Shown here piece after piece: positions 1 through 5,587 of a DNA stretch of 6,830 bases. The notes beneath the pieces were generated by a model that saw only the letters and a list, made by a program, of their open reading frames with translations, ran no database searches and was not told where the DNA came from. Position numbers and translations under genes: made by a program. The DNA comes from an uncultured Eubacteriales bacterium. GTDB taxonomy: Bacteria > Bacillota > Clostridia > Oscillospirales > Oscillospiraceae. Positions within the stretch are counted from its first letter, which is position 1; each line of letters starts with the position of its first letter. The stretch lies in NCBI GenBank assembly GCA_900548615.1, contig URKW01000099.1, positions 1 to 6,830 of the forward strand, written 5' to 3'.

Positions 1-26
1 GCAGGCCGCCCTACGCATAACACCGA

Positions 27-123
27 TAGAATTCCGTAGGGCGGGGTGCCCTCACCCCACCGCAAAAAAGAAACCCTCCATTTTGTAGGGGCTGATGCCC
101 ACATCGGCCCCTACGGAATTCTA
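27..123. repeat. 97-bp MITE-like element with perfect 15-bp terminal inverted repeats
   Basis: The ends are TAGAATTCCGTAGGG (27-41) and its exact reverse complement CCCTACGGAATTCTA (109-123). Inside lie a GGGGTG/CACCCC hairpin (43-48 with 53-58, loop CCCT) and a strong 13-bp stem (85-97 with 102-114, loop CCCA, one G:T pair) whose right arm overlaps the right terminal repeat. The left end also takes part in a 10-bp stem with 6-15 (pairing to 35-44). There is no coding potential. The element ends 10 bp past the stop codon of the leftward dnaC-like gene, so it sits in that gene's 3' flank. There is no U-tract directly after the stems in either direction, so I do not call it a terminator. A non-autonomous mobile element is the best fit; the bounding TA could be a target-site duplication, but this is not proven. 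Confidence 0.6.
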
Positions 124-133
124 CCGTGCCGCT

Positions 134-1129
134 TCACATCTGCTGTCTGCGGCGGAGCTTGCGGATATCCTCGCCGAAAAACGGCAGCACCCGGTACTCG
201 CCCTCCAGACGAGACTGCACCTGGGGCGAATAGCGCTCGCCCAGCTGACGCGGGGCAAGATTGGTGTTGATGACGGTTTTCTTGCCCGCCAGCAGCCGCC
301 CGTTGATCAGCTGGTACAGGGCGCTCTGAACGAAGCTGGTGACCATCTCCGTGCCCAGATCGTCCACGATCAGCAAATCGCAGTTCTGATACCGCTGCAC
401 ATTCTCGCAGGCGGCGGAGGAATCATCGGGGCGGAACTTCTCCTCCTCCATCTGGGAGAAGATGTGCTCCGCCGTGTCGTACACCACGCTGAAGCCCCGG
501 TCGCTGACCACCCGCGCAATGCTGGCGGAGAGGAAGGTCTTGCCCAGACCAGACTGGCCCGTCAGCAGTAGGTTGTCCGCCGCCAGCGAGAAGTGGCGGG
601 CGTAGTCCTGACAGATATCAAAGACCCGCTCCATATTCTCACGGGGAGAGCGCTTCCGTTCGCCCCGCTCGTCGCTGTACCAGTCGAAGGAGAAGGTCTC
701 GAAGCTCTGGTTGCCCAGATCCAGCATCCGGGACAGCTCCGACAGCTGGGCGCGCTTATAGTACTCCCGCAGGCAGCGGCACACCTGCCCGTCGTGATAC
801 CCCGTGTCGCCGCACAGGGGACAGGCGGGCTTCTCCTCCAGATAGTCGGCGGGGTAGCCCATCCCGGTCAGCAGCTGCATCCGCTGGCGCTGCAAATCCA
901 GATTTTCGTCCTGCAACACCCGCACGGCAGGCAGCGGATCGGCGCCCCGGCGCAGCGCCGAGGCGATCAGCTTGGGCATGGTGGCGCGCAGCTGCTGCTC
1001 GATCTCCTTCAGGCGGGGCTCCGTCTCGTACAGGCGGTCTCGCCGCCGGGCGAACTCCGCCGCGCGTCGCTGCTTGTCCTCCTCGAAGCGGGCCAGCGCC
1101 TGCCGCATGATCTTTCCGTCGTATGACAT
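134..1129 (-). CDS. dnaC: DnaC/DnaI-like replicative helicase loader (AAA+ ATPase)
   Basis: This is a 331-residue ATPase of the DnaC/DnaI helicase-loader family, expected to load the hexameric replicative helicase onto DNA at the origin or at restarted forks in the cytoplasm. The N-terminal ~95 residues are highly charged and helical. A cysteine cluster follows: C103-x2-C106, then C117-x-C119, resembling the zinc-binding N-domain of Bacillus DnaI. The AAA+ core has Walker A GQSGLGKT (191-198), Walker B DLLIVDDLG (251-259), a sensor-1 NTN (288-290) and an arginine-finger-like QSRLEG (305-310). It ends in a basic RKLRRRQQM tail. The start is set by AAAAAAAGGAGG on the minus strand, 6 nt before ATG at 1129; an open extension to 1246 runs into repeat DNA and has no ribosome site. 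It lies downstream of dnaD in the same direction, but a 475-bp repeat separates the two. IstB-like transposition ATPases share the core, but the dnaD neighbour and Cys cluster favour a loader. Confidence 0.9.
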   Translation of the reverse strand: MSYDGKIMRQALARFEEDKQRRAAEFARRRDRLYETEPRLKEIEQQLRATMPKLIASALRRGADPLPAVRVLQDENLDLQRQRMQLLTGMGYPADYLEEKPACPLCGDTGYHDGQVCRCLREYYKRAQLSELSRMLDLGNQSFETFSFDWYSDERGERKRSPRENMERVFDICQDYARHFSLAADNLLLTGQSGLGKTFLSASIARVVSDRGFSVVYDTAEHIFSQMEEEKFRPDDSSAACENVQRYQNCDLLIVDDLGTEMVTSFVQSALYQLINGRLLAGKKTVINTNLAPRQLGERYSPQVQSRLEGEYRVLPFFGEDIRKLRRRQQM

Positions 1130-1135
1130 GGGATA

Positions 1136-1147
1136 CCTCCTTTTTTT
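1136..1147 (-). promoter_or_regulatory. Ribosome binding site of the dnaC-like gene
   Basis: Read on the minus strand this is seven A's followed by GGAGG, ending 6 nt before ATG at 1129. It fixes the start codon and rules out the upstream in-frame ATG at 1246. The nearest hairpin of the large repeat (1157-1174) ends about 10 nt upstream of the A-run, so in the mRNA the ribosome site is directly preceded by strong secondary structure. Confidence 0.85.
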
Positions 1148-1150
1148 GAA

Positions 1151-1596
1151 GAGTTTTCGTCCCTGCGGGGACGAGGTACTTTTGGCCATTGTCCCAAAAG
1201 TACCCAAAAAGACAACCAGAAACCCAGGTTTCTGGACTTCCTGCACGCTGTCCCTTTTACAAATTTGATACCGTATACCACGCGTTCACAGTACATGGTA
1301 GATATCGTTATGTATGACGCATCGACTTTCTTCTTGCGCCGCTGCCGCTCATACGGTGCGACAGTAGACACAGAAGCGTTGTTCGGCGTAGGCATCAGCG
1401 GCAGCGGCGCAGGAGCAAAAGCGATCCTTTTAACGAAACGAAAAAGGAAATTCTGCGTGAACGTGTGGCAGGCAGTTACAAATCTGTACGCACGATAGCG
1501 CGCCCGGAGGTGAAGGAACCGGAGGTTCTTTCCGGTGCTTTTGCCTACTTTTGCCACTGTTGGCAAAAGTAGGTCGCGCCGGGGCGCGAAACACTC
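1151..1596. repeat. 446-bp structured element: two ~200-nt units in inverted orientation
   Basis: This element fills the dnaD-dnaC gap. Its left arm (1151-1349, plus) and right arm (1596-1397, minus) align along nearly their whole length, around a 47-nt centre (1350-1396). Each arm starts with GAGT(G)TTTCG and then has three hairpins. Left: 1157-1163/1168-1174, 1175-1185/1194-1204 and 1216-1224/1227-1235. Right, on the plus strand: 1574-1580/1583-1589, 1544-1556/1561-1573 and 1512-1520/1524-1532. Stem sequences differ between arms but pairing is kept. Between the hairpins and the centre, a 100-column stretch aligns without gaps; I count 61 identities by eye. The innermost GCGCCGCTGCCGCT (1336-1349) is perfectly repeated inverted at 1397-1410. 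No transposase is present. It is probably a MITE- or BIME-like non-autonomous element, or a pair of structured RNA units; I do not recognise a named family. Confidence 0.8.
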
Positions 1597-1604
1597 CCCA
1601 ACCA

Positions 1605-2498
1605 CTACATATACTCGTCCATCCAGTCGGTTTTGGCGGGCTTCGCGCCGGATTTTTTCGGGGCACGCTGCTGGCCCTCCTCCACCTGCTCCACCGTGTG
1701 CCAGCCCTGCTGGTGCCAGCGGCGCAGGATGCCGTTCAGGTAGCGCCAGTTCAATTCCTTCTTATAAAACACCGTCTTATCATAGGCCAGCGCCACCGTC
1801 TCCGGCGGAAAGCCCATGTCGATCCAGTCCAGAATGTACCGCTGCTCGCTCTCCACCGGCGGACGGCCGTGCAATTGCAGCACCTGCATGTAGGCGGCGG
1901 TCTTTTCCTGCTTGCGGGCGTAGTCCTTGAGATATCGCCCGGCGCTGTCCTGATCCATCAGGCCCAGCCGCGCCCAGTAGGCGCCCTCCTTCTCGATCTG
2001 CCGCAGGGTGGGGCGGCGGCCCTCGCCAAACCGGCGCTGTGCCCGCTCCACACAGTGGCACACCAGCAGATAGATCACATCCACCGGCAGACCCAGATCG
2101 TCATACAGTCCCGCCAAAATCTGCAAGTCGGCGGTTTTCAGCTTTTTGCCCAGCTTTTCCTCCGTCTGGGACACCAGCATGCGGAAGCCACTGTCGGCCT
2201 CCAGCAGATCGGCCAGCTCCGCGCCGGAGTACACCCGGTGCTCCTCCGACGGGGCAGGCGGCTGCTGACTGCGCCGCAGAAAGCCCATGTCCTGCAGAGC
2301 CGTTTCCGCCGCGCTGAGCCGCAGCTGGCTCCAGTTCAGCCGCGCCGCCAGCGTTTCGGCGGTGACAGGGCCGTCCAGCCGCTGGAGCAGCAGGTACAGC
2401 AGCGCCGCGTCGCCGCTGCCGCCGGCAACCAGCGCGTCCACCTGCGAGGCGGAGAGCACCACGCTCTTTTCCTGCCCGTGGGTGATATAGCCTGCCAT
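1605..2498 (-). CDS. dnaD: DnaD-domain primosomal replication protein
   Basis: This is a 297-residue DnaD/DnaB(Bacillus)-superfamily protein, expected to remodel DNA at the origin and recruit the helicase loader in the Gram-positive primosome. The N-terminal ~100 residues resemble the winged-helix domain (helix-turn pattern around AETLAARLNWSQLRLSAAETAL, split at 47-68). Two DDBH2-type helical domains follow. The first covers about 104-176 and ends with an IxxxGxYW-like helix (I168 to W175). The second covers about 212-261 and ends with the family signature Y253xxxI257xxxW261. The tail is low-complexity and lysine-rich, ending DWMDEYM. The start is ATG at 2498, with AAAGGAGG 8 nt upstream on the minus strand. 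The gene precedes the loader gene in the same direction, matching the usual clostridial dnaD-dnaC pairing. Because of the two DDBH2 domains it could equally be labelled a Bacillus-DnaB-like protein; the symbol is family-level. Confidence 0.85.
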   Translation of the reverse strand: MAGYITHGQEKSVVLSASQVDALVAGGSGDAALLYLLLQRLDGPVTAETLAARLNWSQLRLSAAETALQDMGFLRRSQQPPAPSEEHRVYSGAELADLLEADSGFRMLVSQTEEKLGKKLKTADLQILAGLYDDLGLPVDVIYLLVCHCVERAQRRFGEGRRPTLRQIEKEGAYWARLGLMDQDSAGRYLKDYARKQEKTAAYMQVLQLHGRPPVESEQRYILDWIDMGFPPETVALAYDKTVFYKKELNWRYLNGILRRWHQQGWHTVEQVEEGQQRAPKKSGAKPAKTDWMDEYM

Positions 2499-2504
2499 AG
2501 TGAT

Positions 2505-2514
2505 CTCCTCCTTT
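2505..2514 (-). promoter_or_regulatory. Ribosome binding site of dnaD
   Basis: The minus-strand sequence AAAGGAGGAG contains a perfect Shine-Dalgarno core ending 8 nt before the ATG at 2498. It supports that start. A 13-bp hairpin (2524-2553) lies about 10 nt further upstream in the leader. Confidence 0.85.
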
Positions 2515-2523
2515 CTGATTCTC

Positions 2524-2553
2524 TGGCAATGAAATCTGGCGATTTCATTGCCA
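2524..2553. repeat. Perfect hairpin in the dnaD leader
   Basis: TGGCAATGAAAT (2524-2535) is exactly repeated inverted as ATTTCATTGCCA (2542-2553). A further C-G pair closes the stem, giving a 13-bp stem with a 4-nt loop. It lies in the transcribed leader of dnaD, 10 nt upstream of the ribosome site, and has no U-run after it on the minus strand. It may be a small interspersed palindrome or a 5'-UTR structure; the sequence alone does not decide. Confidence 0.6.
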
Positions 2554-2594
2554 AAAGGGCTACTGCGGCATGTAGTCGTCCGCCCCTACAATCA

Positions 2595-2616
2595 ATCCCC
2601 AGAGTGTTCCGGGGAT
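2595..2616. repeat. Small ATCCCC/GGGGAT hairpin in the dnaD leader
   Basis: ATCCCC (2595-2600) pairs with GGGGAT (2611-2616), with weaker extra pairing inside. It lies just downstream of the inferred dnaD transcription start. Next to it (2572-2590) is a GTAGGGGC-type fragment resembling the internal stem of the element at 27-123, so this part of the leader looks like repeat debris. Confidence 0.4.
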
Positions 2617-2633
2617 CATCATAATTCCCCCCT

Positions 2634-2662
2634 ATTCTACACGAAAACTCTCTTTTCGTAAA
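2634..2662 (-). promoter_or_regulatory. Likely sigma-A-type promoter of dnaD with a palindrome in the spacer
   Basis: On the minus strand the -35 is TTTACG (2662-2657) and the -10 is TAGAAT (2639-2634), with exactly 17 nt between. The match is 4/6 at -35 and 5/6 at -10. The spacer is almost filled by the inverted repeat ACGAAAA-CTCTC-TTTTCGT (2641-2659), which also overlaps the -35, so a repressor binding there would block RNA polymerase. It faces away from the zapA promoter about 60 bp to the right. This is inferred from motif fit only. Confidence 0.55.
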
Positions 2663-2719
2663 GCGCCGCAGCGAGATTTTCGGAAATTTACAGAAAGTTC
2701 TTCCACCGCCTTGAATTTG

Positions 2720-2728
2720 TGGTATAAT
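2720..2728 (+). promoter_or_regulatory. Extended -10 promoter of the zapA operon
   Basis: TGGTATAAT is a perfect extended -10 (TGN plus TATAAT) at 2720-2728. No good TTGACA-like -35 sits 16-18 bp upstream (TTCCAC at 2701-2706 is poor), which fits an extended -10 promoter. The transcript would begin near 2735, giving a leader of about 50 nt to the zapA ATG at 2785. Confidence 0.7.
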
Positions 2729-2770
2729 GGATTCTGTATCAGTATGAATAATTTCGGAAAGAATGAACAT

Positions 2771-2776
2771 AGGAGG
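2771..2776 (+). promoter_or_regulatory. Ribosome binding site of zapA
   Basis: A perfect AGGAGG lies 8 nt before ATG at 2785 and fixes the start codon. Confidence 0.85.
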
Positions 2777-2784
2777 ACTTTATC

Positions 2785-3111
2785 ATGGCAAACCGTGTGA
2801 CGATGACGATCTGCGGCCAGGATTACACCCTTGTGGCCGATGAAAGCGCCGCCTATATGCAGAAGGTGGGCGCGCTGGTGGATCAGAAAATGACCGAGCT
2901 GATGGACAGCGCCCACGTCAGCCGCTATGACGCGGCGGTGCTGGCCGCCATCAATCTGGCGGACGAGCTGTACAAGCAGCAGGACGGCAGCGAAAATCTG
3001 CGCCGCCAGCTGAAAACCTATCTGGACGAGGCTACCGCCGCCAAGAACGAGGCCAGCGACCTGAAGCGCCAGCTGTTCAAGGCCCAGCAGCGGAGCAATA
3101 ACAACAAATGA
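2785..3111 (+). CDS. zapA: Cell division protein ZapA (FtsZ-associated)
   Basis: This 108-residue protein matches ZapA in length and pattern. ZapA binds and bundles FtsZ filaments and stabilises the Z-ring at mid-cell. The N-terminal ~40 residues (MANRVTMTICGQDYTLVADE and following) form the small beta/alpha head seen in the family. The segment around 49-62 (AAVLAAINLADELY, with a leading YD) is typical of the dimerisation helix. Residues from about 65 to 105 are a charged heptad-like coiled coil, ending in a polar QQRSNNNK tail. There is no membrane segment. The gene starts 8 nt after AGGAGG and overlaps the next gene by 4 bp (ATGA), so the two are probably translationally coupled. A zapA-U32 pairing is, to my knowledge, common in Firmicutes. 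Confidence 0.9.
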   Translation: MANRVTMTICGQDYTLVADESAAYMQKVGALVDQKMTELMDSAHVSRYDAAVLAAINLADELYKQQDGSENLRRQLKTYLDEATAAKNEASDLKRQLFKAQQRSNNNK

Positions 3112-5183
3112 TGGAGCTGCTCTCCCCTGCCGGCTCCCGCGCCGCCCTTGAGGCGGCGGTGCAGTCCGGGGCGGACGCGGTGTACATGGGCTTCGGAACC
3201 TTCAACGCCCGCCGCAACGCCAAAAATTTCACCGACGAGGAGTTCGCCGACGCGGTGGCCTACTGCCATCTGCGGGGCGTGCGGGTGTTCCTGACGCTGA
3301 ACACTCTGCTGACCGACCGGGAGCTGCCCCAAGCCGCCGAGGTACTGCGGAAGGCCTCCCAGATGGGCGTGGACGCGGTGCTGGTGCAGGATTGGGGCGT
3401 GCTGACGCTGGCACAGGCGGTGACGCCTGACCTGCCCATTCACGCCAGCACCCAGATGAGCCTGTTCACCTCCGGCGGTGCACGCTGGGCGGAGCGCCTG
3501 GGCATGGAGCGGGTGGTGCTGGCCCGTGAGCTGAGCCGCGACGACATTGCCAACGTGTGCCGCAGCTGCGGCGCGGAGATCGAGGTGTTCGTCCACGGCG
3601 CGCTGTGCATGTGCTATTCCGGCCAGTGCACCATGAGCGCCCTCATCGGCCAGCGCAGCGGCAACCGGGGCGCCTGCGCCCAGCCCTGCCGCCTGCCCTA
3701 CGGCGTCAACGGCTCCTGCAAAAACCAGTTCCCCCTGAGCCTGAAGGACGCCAATCTGTCGGCGTATCTGCAAGAGCTGGGCGACATGGGGGTGGCCTGC
3801 CTGAAGCTGGAGGGCCGCATGAAGCGGCCGGAGTACGTGGCGGTCATTACGTCCATCTACCGGCGGCTTATCGACGAAAAGCGCGGCCCCACGGCGGCAG
3901 AATCCCAGGCGCTGGAGCAGGCCTTTTCCCGCAGCGGCTTCACCGACGGCTACTATCGCCATCGAAAAGGGCCCGCCATGTTTGGCACCCGTCCGGAGAA
4001 TGCACCGGAGCCGAAGGAGCTGTTCAACGAGACCCGGAAGCTATACGAAAACGGGGAGCACAAGCGGATCCCCATTACCATGCAGGCCGCCATTTTCCCG
4101 GGCAAGCCCGCCGCGCTGACGGTCAGCGATGGCGCTCATGCCGTCACTGTCACCGGCCCTGTGCCGGAAGTTGCCCGCAACCGGGCACTGACGGCGGAGG
4201 ACACGGCGGATCGGCTGCAAAAAACCGGCGGCACCGTGTTCCGCTGCGAGACGGCGGAGGTGTCTATCGGCGACGGCCTGATGCTGAGCGCGTCGGCCAT
4301 CAACGGCCTGCGGCGCGACGCTTTGGACGCGCTGGCGGCGGCACGGACGGCCGTTCCGGAACGGCGAAGCCTGCCCATCCCGGCGCTTCCGGAACGTGAG
4401 ACCTTCTCCCCCGCCGCGCCCAAGCTGACCTGCTCCATTGCCCGGCTGGATCAGCTGACGGACGCCGTGGCCGAGACTGTGGAACTGGTCTACGTGCCCA
4501 TTGAATTGCTGCCCCACCTGACGGACTATCGCGGCAGGGCGAAGCTCTGCGCGGTGCTGCCCCGTGTGTGGCGGGACGGCGACGAGGCAGTTTTTAGGAA
4601 AATTCTGGAAACCACCCCCGCTCTGTCGGCGGTAAGCATCGGCAACGCGGGACATATGGCCATCGTGGAGGGGTTGCCCCTTGAAAAGCGGGGCGACTTC
4701 GGATTGAACGTGTTCAACTCCCGCGCCGTGGACTTCTGGCGGCAGCAGGGACTGGACAGCGTGACCGTTTCCTTCGAGCTGCGGCACCAGCAGGTGCGGG
4801 AGCTACGGAAGTATCTGCCCTGCGAGGGCATCGTGTACGGCCGCCTACCGCTGATGGTGACGGAGAACTGCATGACCGGCAACGCCGGAAACTGCCGCGG
4901 CGACAAGCGGCTGTGCGACGGGGAGAATTATCTCACCGACCGCACGGGAGCCCGGTTCCCTTTGCTGGGGCAGTATGGCTGCCGCTGCGAGATTGAAAAC
5001 AGCCGCACGCTGTTTCTGGCGGACAAGCTGGAGTGGCGCAATTGCGGCCTGACCTACGCCCGGCTGCGGTTCACCACCGAAAGCCCCGCACAGTGCGACG
5101 CCGCCCTGCGGCGGTATCTGGGCGAGGGCGAGTGGATGCCAGAGGAGTTTACGCGGGGATTGTTCTACCGCGGGGTGGAGTGA
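3108..5183 (+). CDS. U32-family protein, long RlhA-type (probable RNA hydroxylase/maturation factor)
   Basis: This 691-residue protein belongs to the U32 'peptidase' family. Related E. coli proteins RlhA (23S rRNA C2501 hydroxylation) and TrhP (tRNA hydroxyuridine) act on RNA, so RNA modification is a more likely role here than proteolysis. The N-terminal ~290 residues are the U32 barrel, starting MELLSPAG. The family signature runs from E159 to S177: ExFxxGALC, then a GQC pattern with C167, C169 and C174. It is followed by C190 and C194 (GACAQPCRLPY), residues placed to bind a metal or Fe-S cluster. The C-terminal ~390 residues match the long RlhA/DUF3656-type architecture and contain a second Cys group: C588, C596, C603, C625 and C627. 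The start is ATG at 3108, overlapping the zapA stop; an adjacent ATG at 3111 is possible. GGAG at 3092-3095 is a distant ribosome site, so coupling to zapA is likely. Substrate is not known. Confidence 0.88.
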   Translation: MMELLSPAGSRAALEAAVQSGADAVYMGFGTFNARRNAKNFTDEEFADAVAYCHLRGVRVFLTLNTLLTDRELPQAAEVLRKASQMGVDAVLVQDWGVLTLAQAVTPDLPIHASTQMSLFTSGGARWAERLGMERVVLARELSRDDIANVCRSCGAEIEVFVHGALCMCYSGQCTMSALIGQRSGNRGACAQPCRLPYGVNGSCKNQFPLSLKDANLSAYLQELGDMGVACLKLEGRMKRPEYVAVITSIYRRLIDEKRGPTAAESQALEQAFSRSGFTDGYYRHRKGPAMFGTRPENAPEPKELFNETRKLYENGEHKRIPITMQAAIFPGKPAALTVSDGAHAVTVTGPVPEVARNRALTAEDTADRLQKTGGTVFRCETAEVSIGDGLMLSASAINGLRRDALDALAAARTAVPERRSLPIPALPERETFSPAAPKLTCSIARLDQLTDAVAETVELVYVPIELLPHLTDYRGRAKLCAVLPRVWRDGDEAVFRKILETTPALSAVSIGNAGHMAIVEGLPLEKRGDFGLNVFNSRAVDFWRQQGLDSVTVSFELRHQQVRELRKYLPCEGIVYGRLPLMVTENCMTGNAGNCRGDKRLCDGENYLTDRTGARFPLLGQYGCRCEIENSRTLFLADKLEWRNCGLTYARLRFTTESPAQCDAALRRYLGEGEWMPEEFTRGLFYRGVE

Positions 5184-5185
5184 GG

Positions 5186-5437
5186 GGTGTTTCGTGGCTG
5201 TGGCCACGAGGTACTTTTGGCCGTTGTCCCAAAAGTACCCAAAAGGACAACTTAAACCTGCGGTTTAAGAATCCGCCCGCGCTATATCCCATTTAACTCT
5301 TATACCTTTTACCGCACGTTCACAGGACTCTGTTGCTTTCGTTTCATGTGACGCATCGACTTTCTTCTTGCGCCGCTGCCGCTCATGCGTTGCAACGGCA
5401 GAAGATGAATCGCTGTACGGCGGGGCAATGTGGGCAT
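5186..5437 (+). repeat. Second, truncated copy of the large structured element
   Basis: This starts 2 nt after the U32 stop codon and matches the left arm and centre of the element at 1151-1596, in the same orientation. Its hairpins are TCGTGGC/GCCACGA (5192-5198/5203-5209), GGTACTTTTGG/CCAAAAGTACC (starting 5210) and CTTAAACC/GGTTTAAG (5251-5258/5262-5269). The inner part is gap-free against the first copy over at least 59 columns (43 identities by eye). The 36 nt ending in GCGCCGCTGCCGCT (5370-5383) plus CTC are identical to the first copy. Homology continues through the centre to about 5437 (GGCATC), then is lost. The right arm is missing, and a different repeat begins at 5458, which may have replaced it. 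Confidence 0.75.
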
Positions 5438-5457
5438 CGCGCCGCACGGAACGCATT

Positions 5458-5577
5458 CAAAGCCTCCCCTGTGTAAGGGGAGGTGTCAACGCAAAGCGTT
5501 GACGGAGGGGCTGTCCCCTTTCGTTGACAATCCCCCAGTCACCTTCGGTGACAGCCCCCTCTACACAAGGGGGCTTG
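5458..5577. repeat. 120-bp four-hairpin MITE-like element with imperfect terminal inverted repeats
   Basis: Four stems lie in a row: 5463-5470/5476-5483 (CCTCCCCT), 5485-5492/5496-5503 (GTCAACGC), 5538-5543/5547-5552 (GTCACC) and 5554-5560/5568-5574 (GCCCCCT). The two ends are inverted versions of one two-hairpin module: the left reads AAGCCTCCCCTGTGTA and the minus strand of the right reads AAGCCCCCTTGTGTAG, each followed by TGTCA and a second hairpin. A half module recurs at 6697-6743. There is no open reading frame of note. Palindromic repeats of this kind are common in gut Clostridia genomes; this is recalled from general familiarity, not checked. Confidence 0.65.
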
Positions 5578-5587
5578 GTCTTGTGGC

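Noticed and set aside
1130..1246. N-terminal extension of the dnaC-like gene to an in-frame ATG at 1246 (minus)
   Set aside because: The extension reads through the hairpins of the large repeat and has no ribosome site, while the ATG at 1129 has AAAAAAAGGAGG 6 nt upstream.
1009..1605. 198-codon open frame on the minus strand crossing the dnaD-dnaC gap
   Set aside because: It is repeat DNA that continues out of frame into the dnaC-like gene. Its only start is a GTG overlapping the dnaD stop, with no ribosome site.
2560..2622. Leader peptide of 20 codons (MMIPGTLWGL and following) before dnaD on the minus strand
   Set aside because: Its ATG would lie only a few nt from the predicted transcription start, leaving no ribosome site in the mRNA, and the sequence is made of repeat fragments.
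1551..2624. Long plus-strand open frame opposite dnaD (357 codons)
   Set aside because: It is antisense to a well-supported DnaD gene and is low-complexity (His/Leu/Gln-rich), as expected for the shadow of a GC-rich gene.
3018..3962. Long minus-strand open frame opposite zapA and the U32 gene (314 codons)
   Set aside because: Its translation is compositional (Ala/Gly/His/Gln) without motifs and it lies fully antisense to recognised genes.
5192..5269. Hairpins after the U32 gene as intrinsic terminators
   Set aside because: No run of T follows any of the three stems, and the same hairpins occur upstream of dnaC, so they belong to the repeat.
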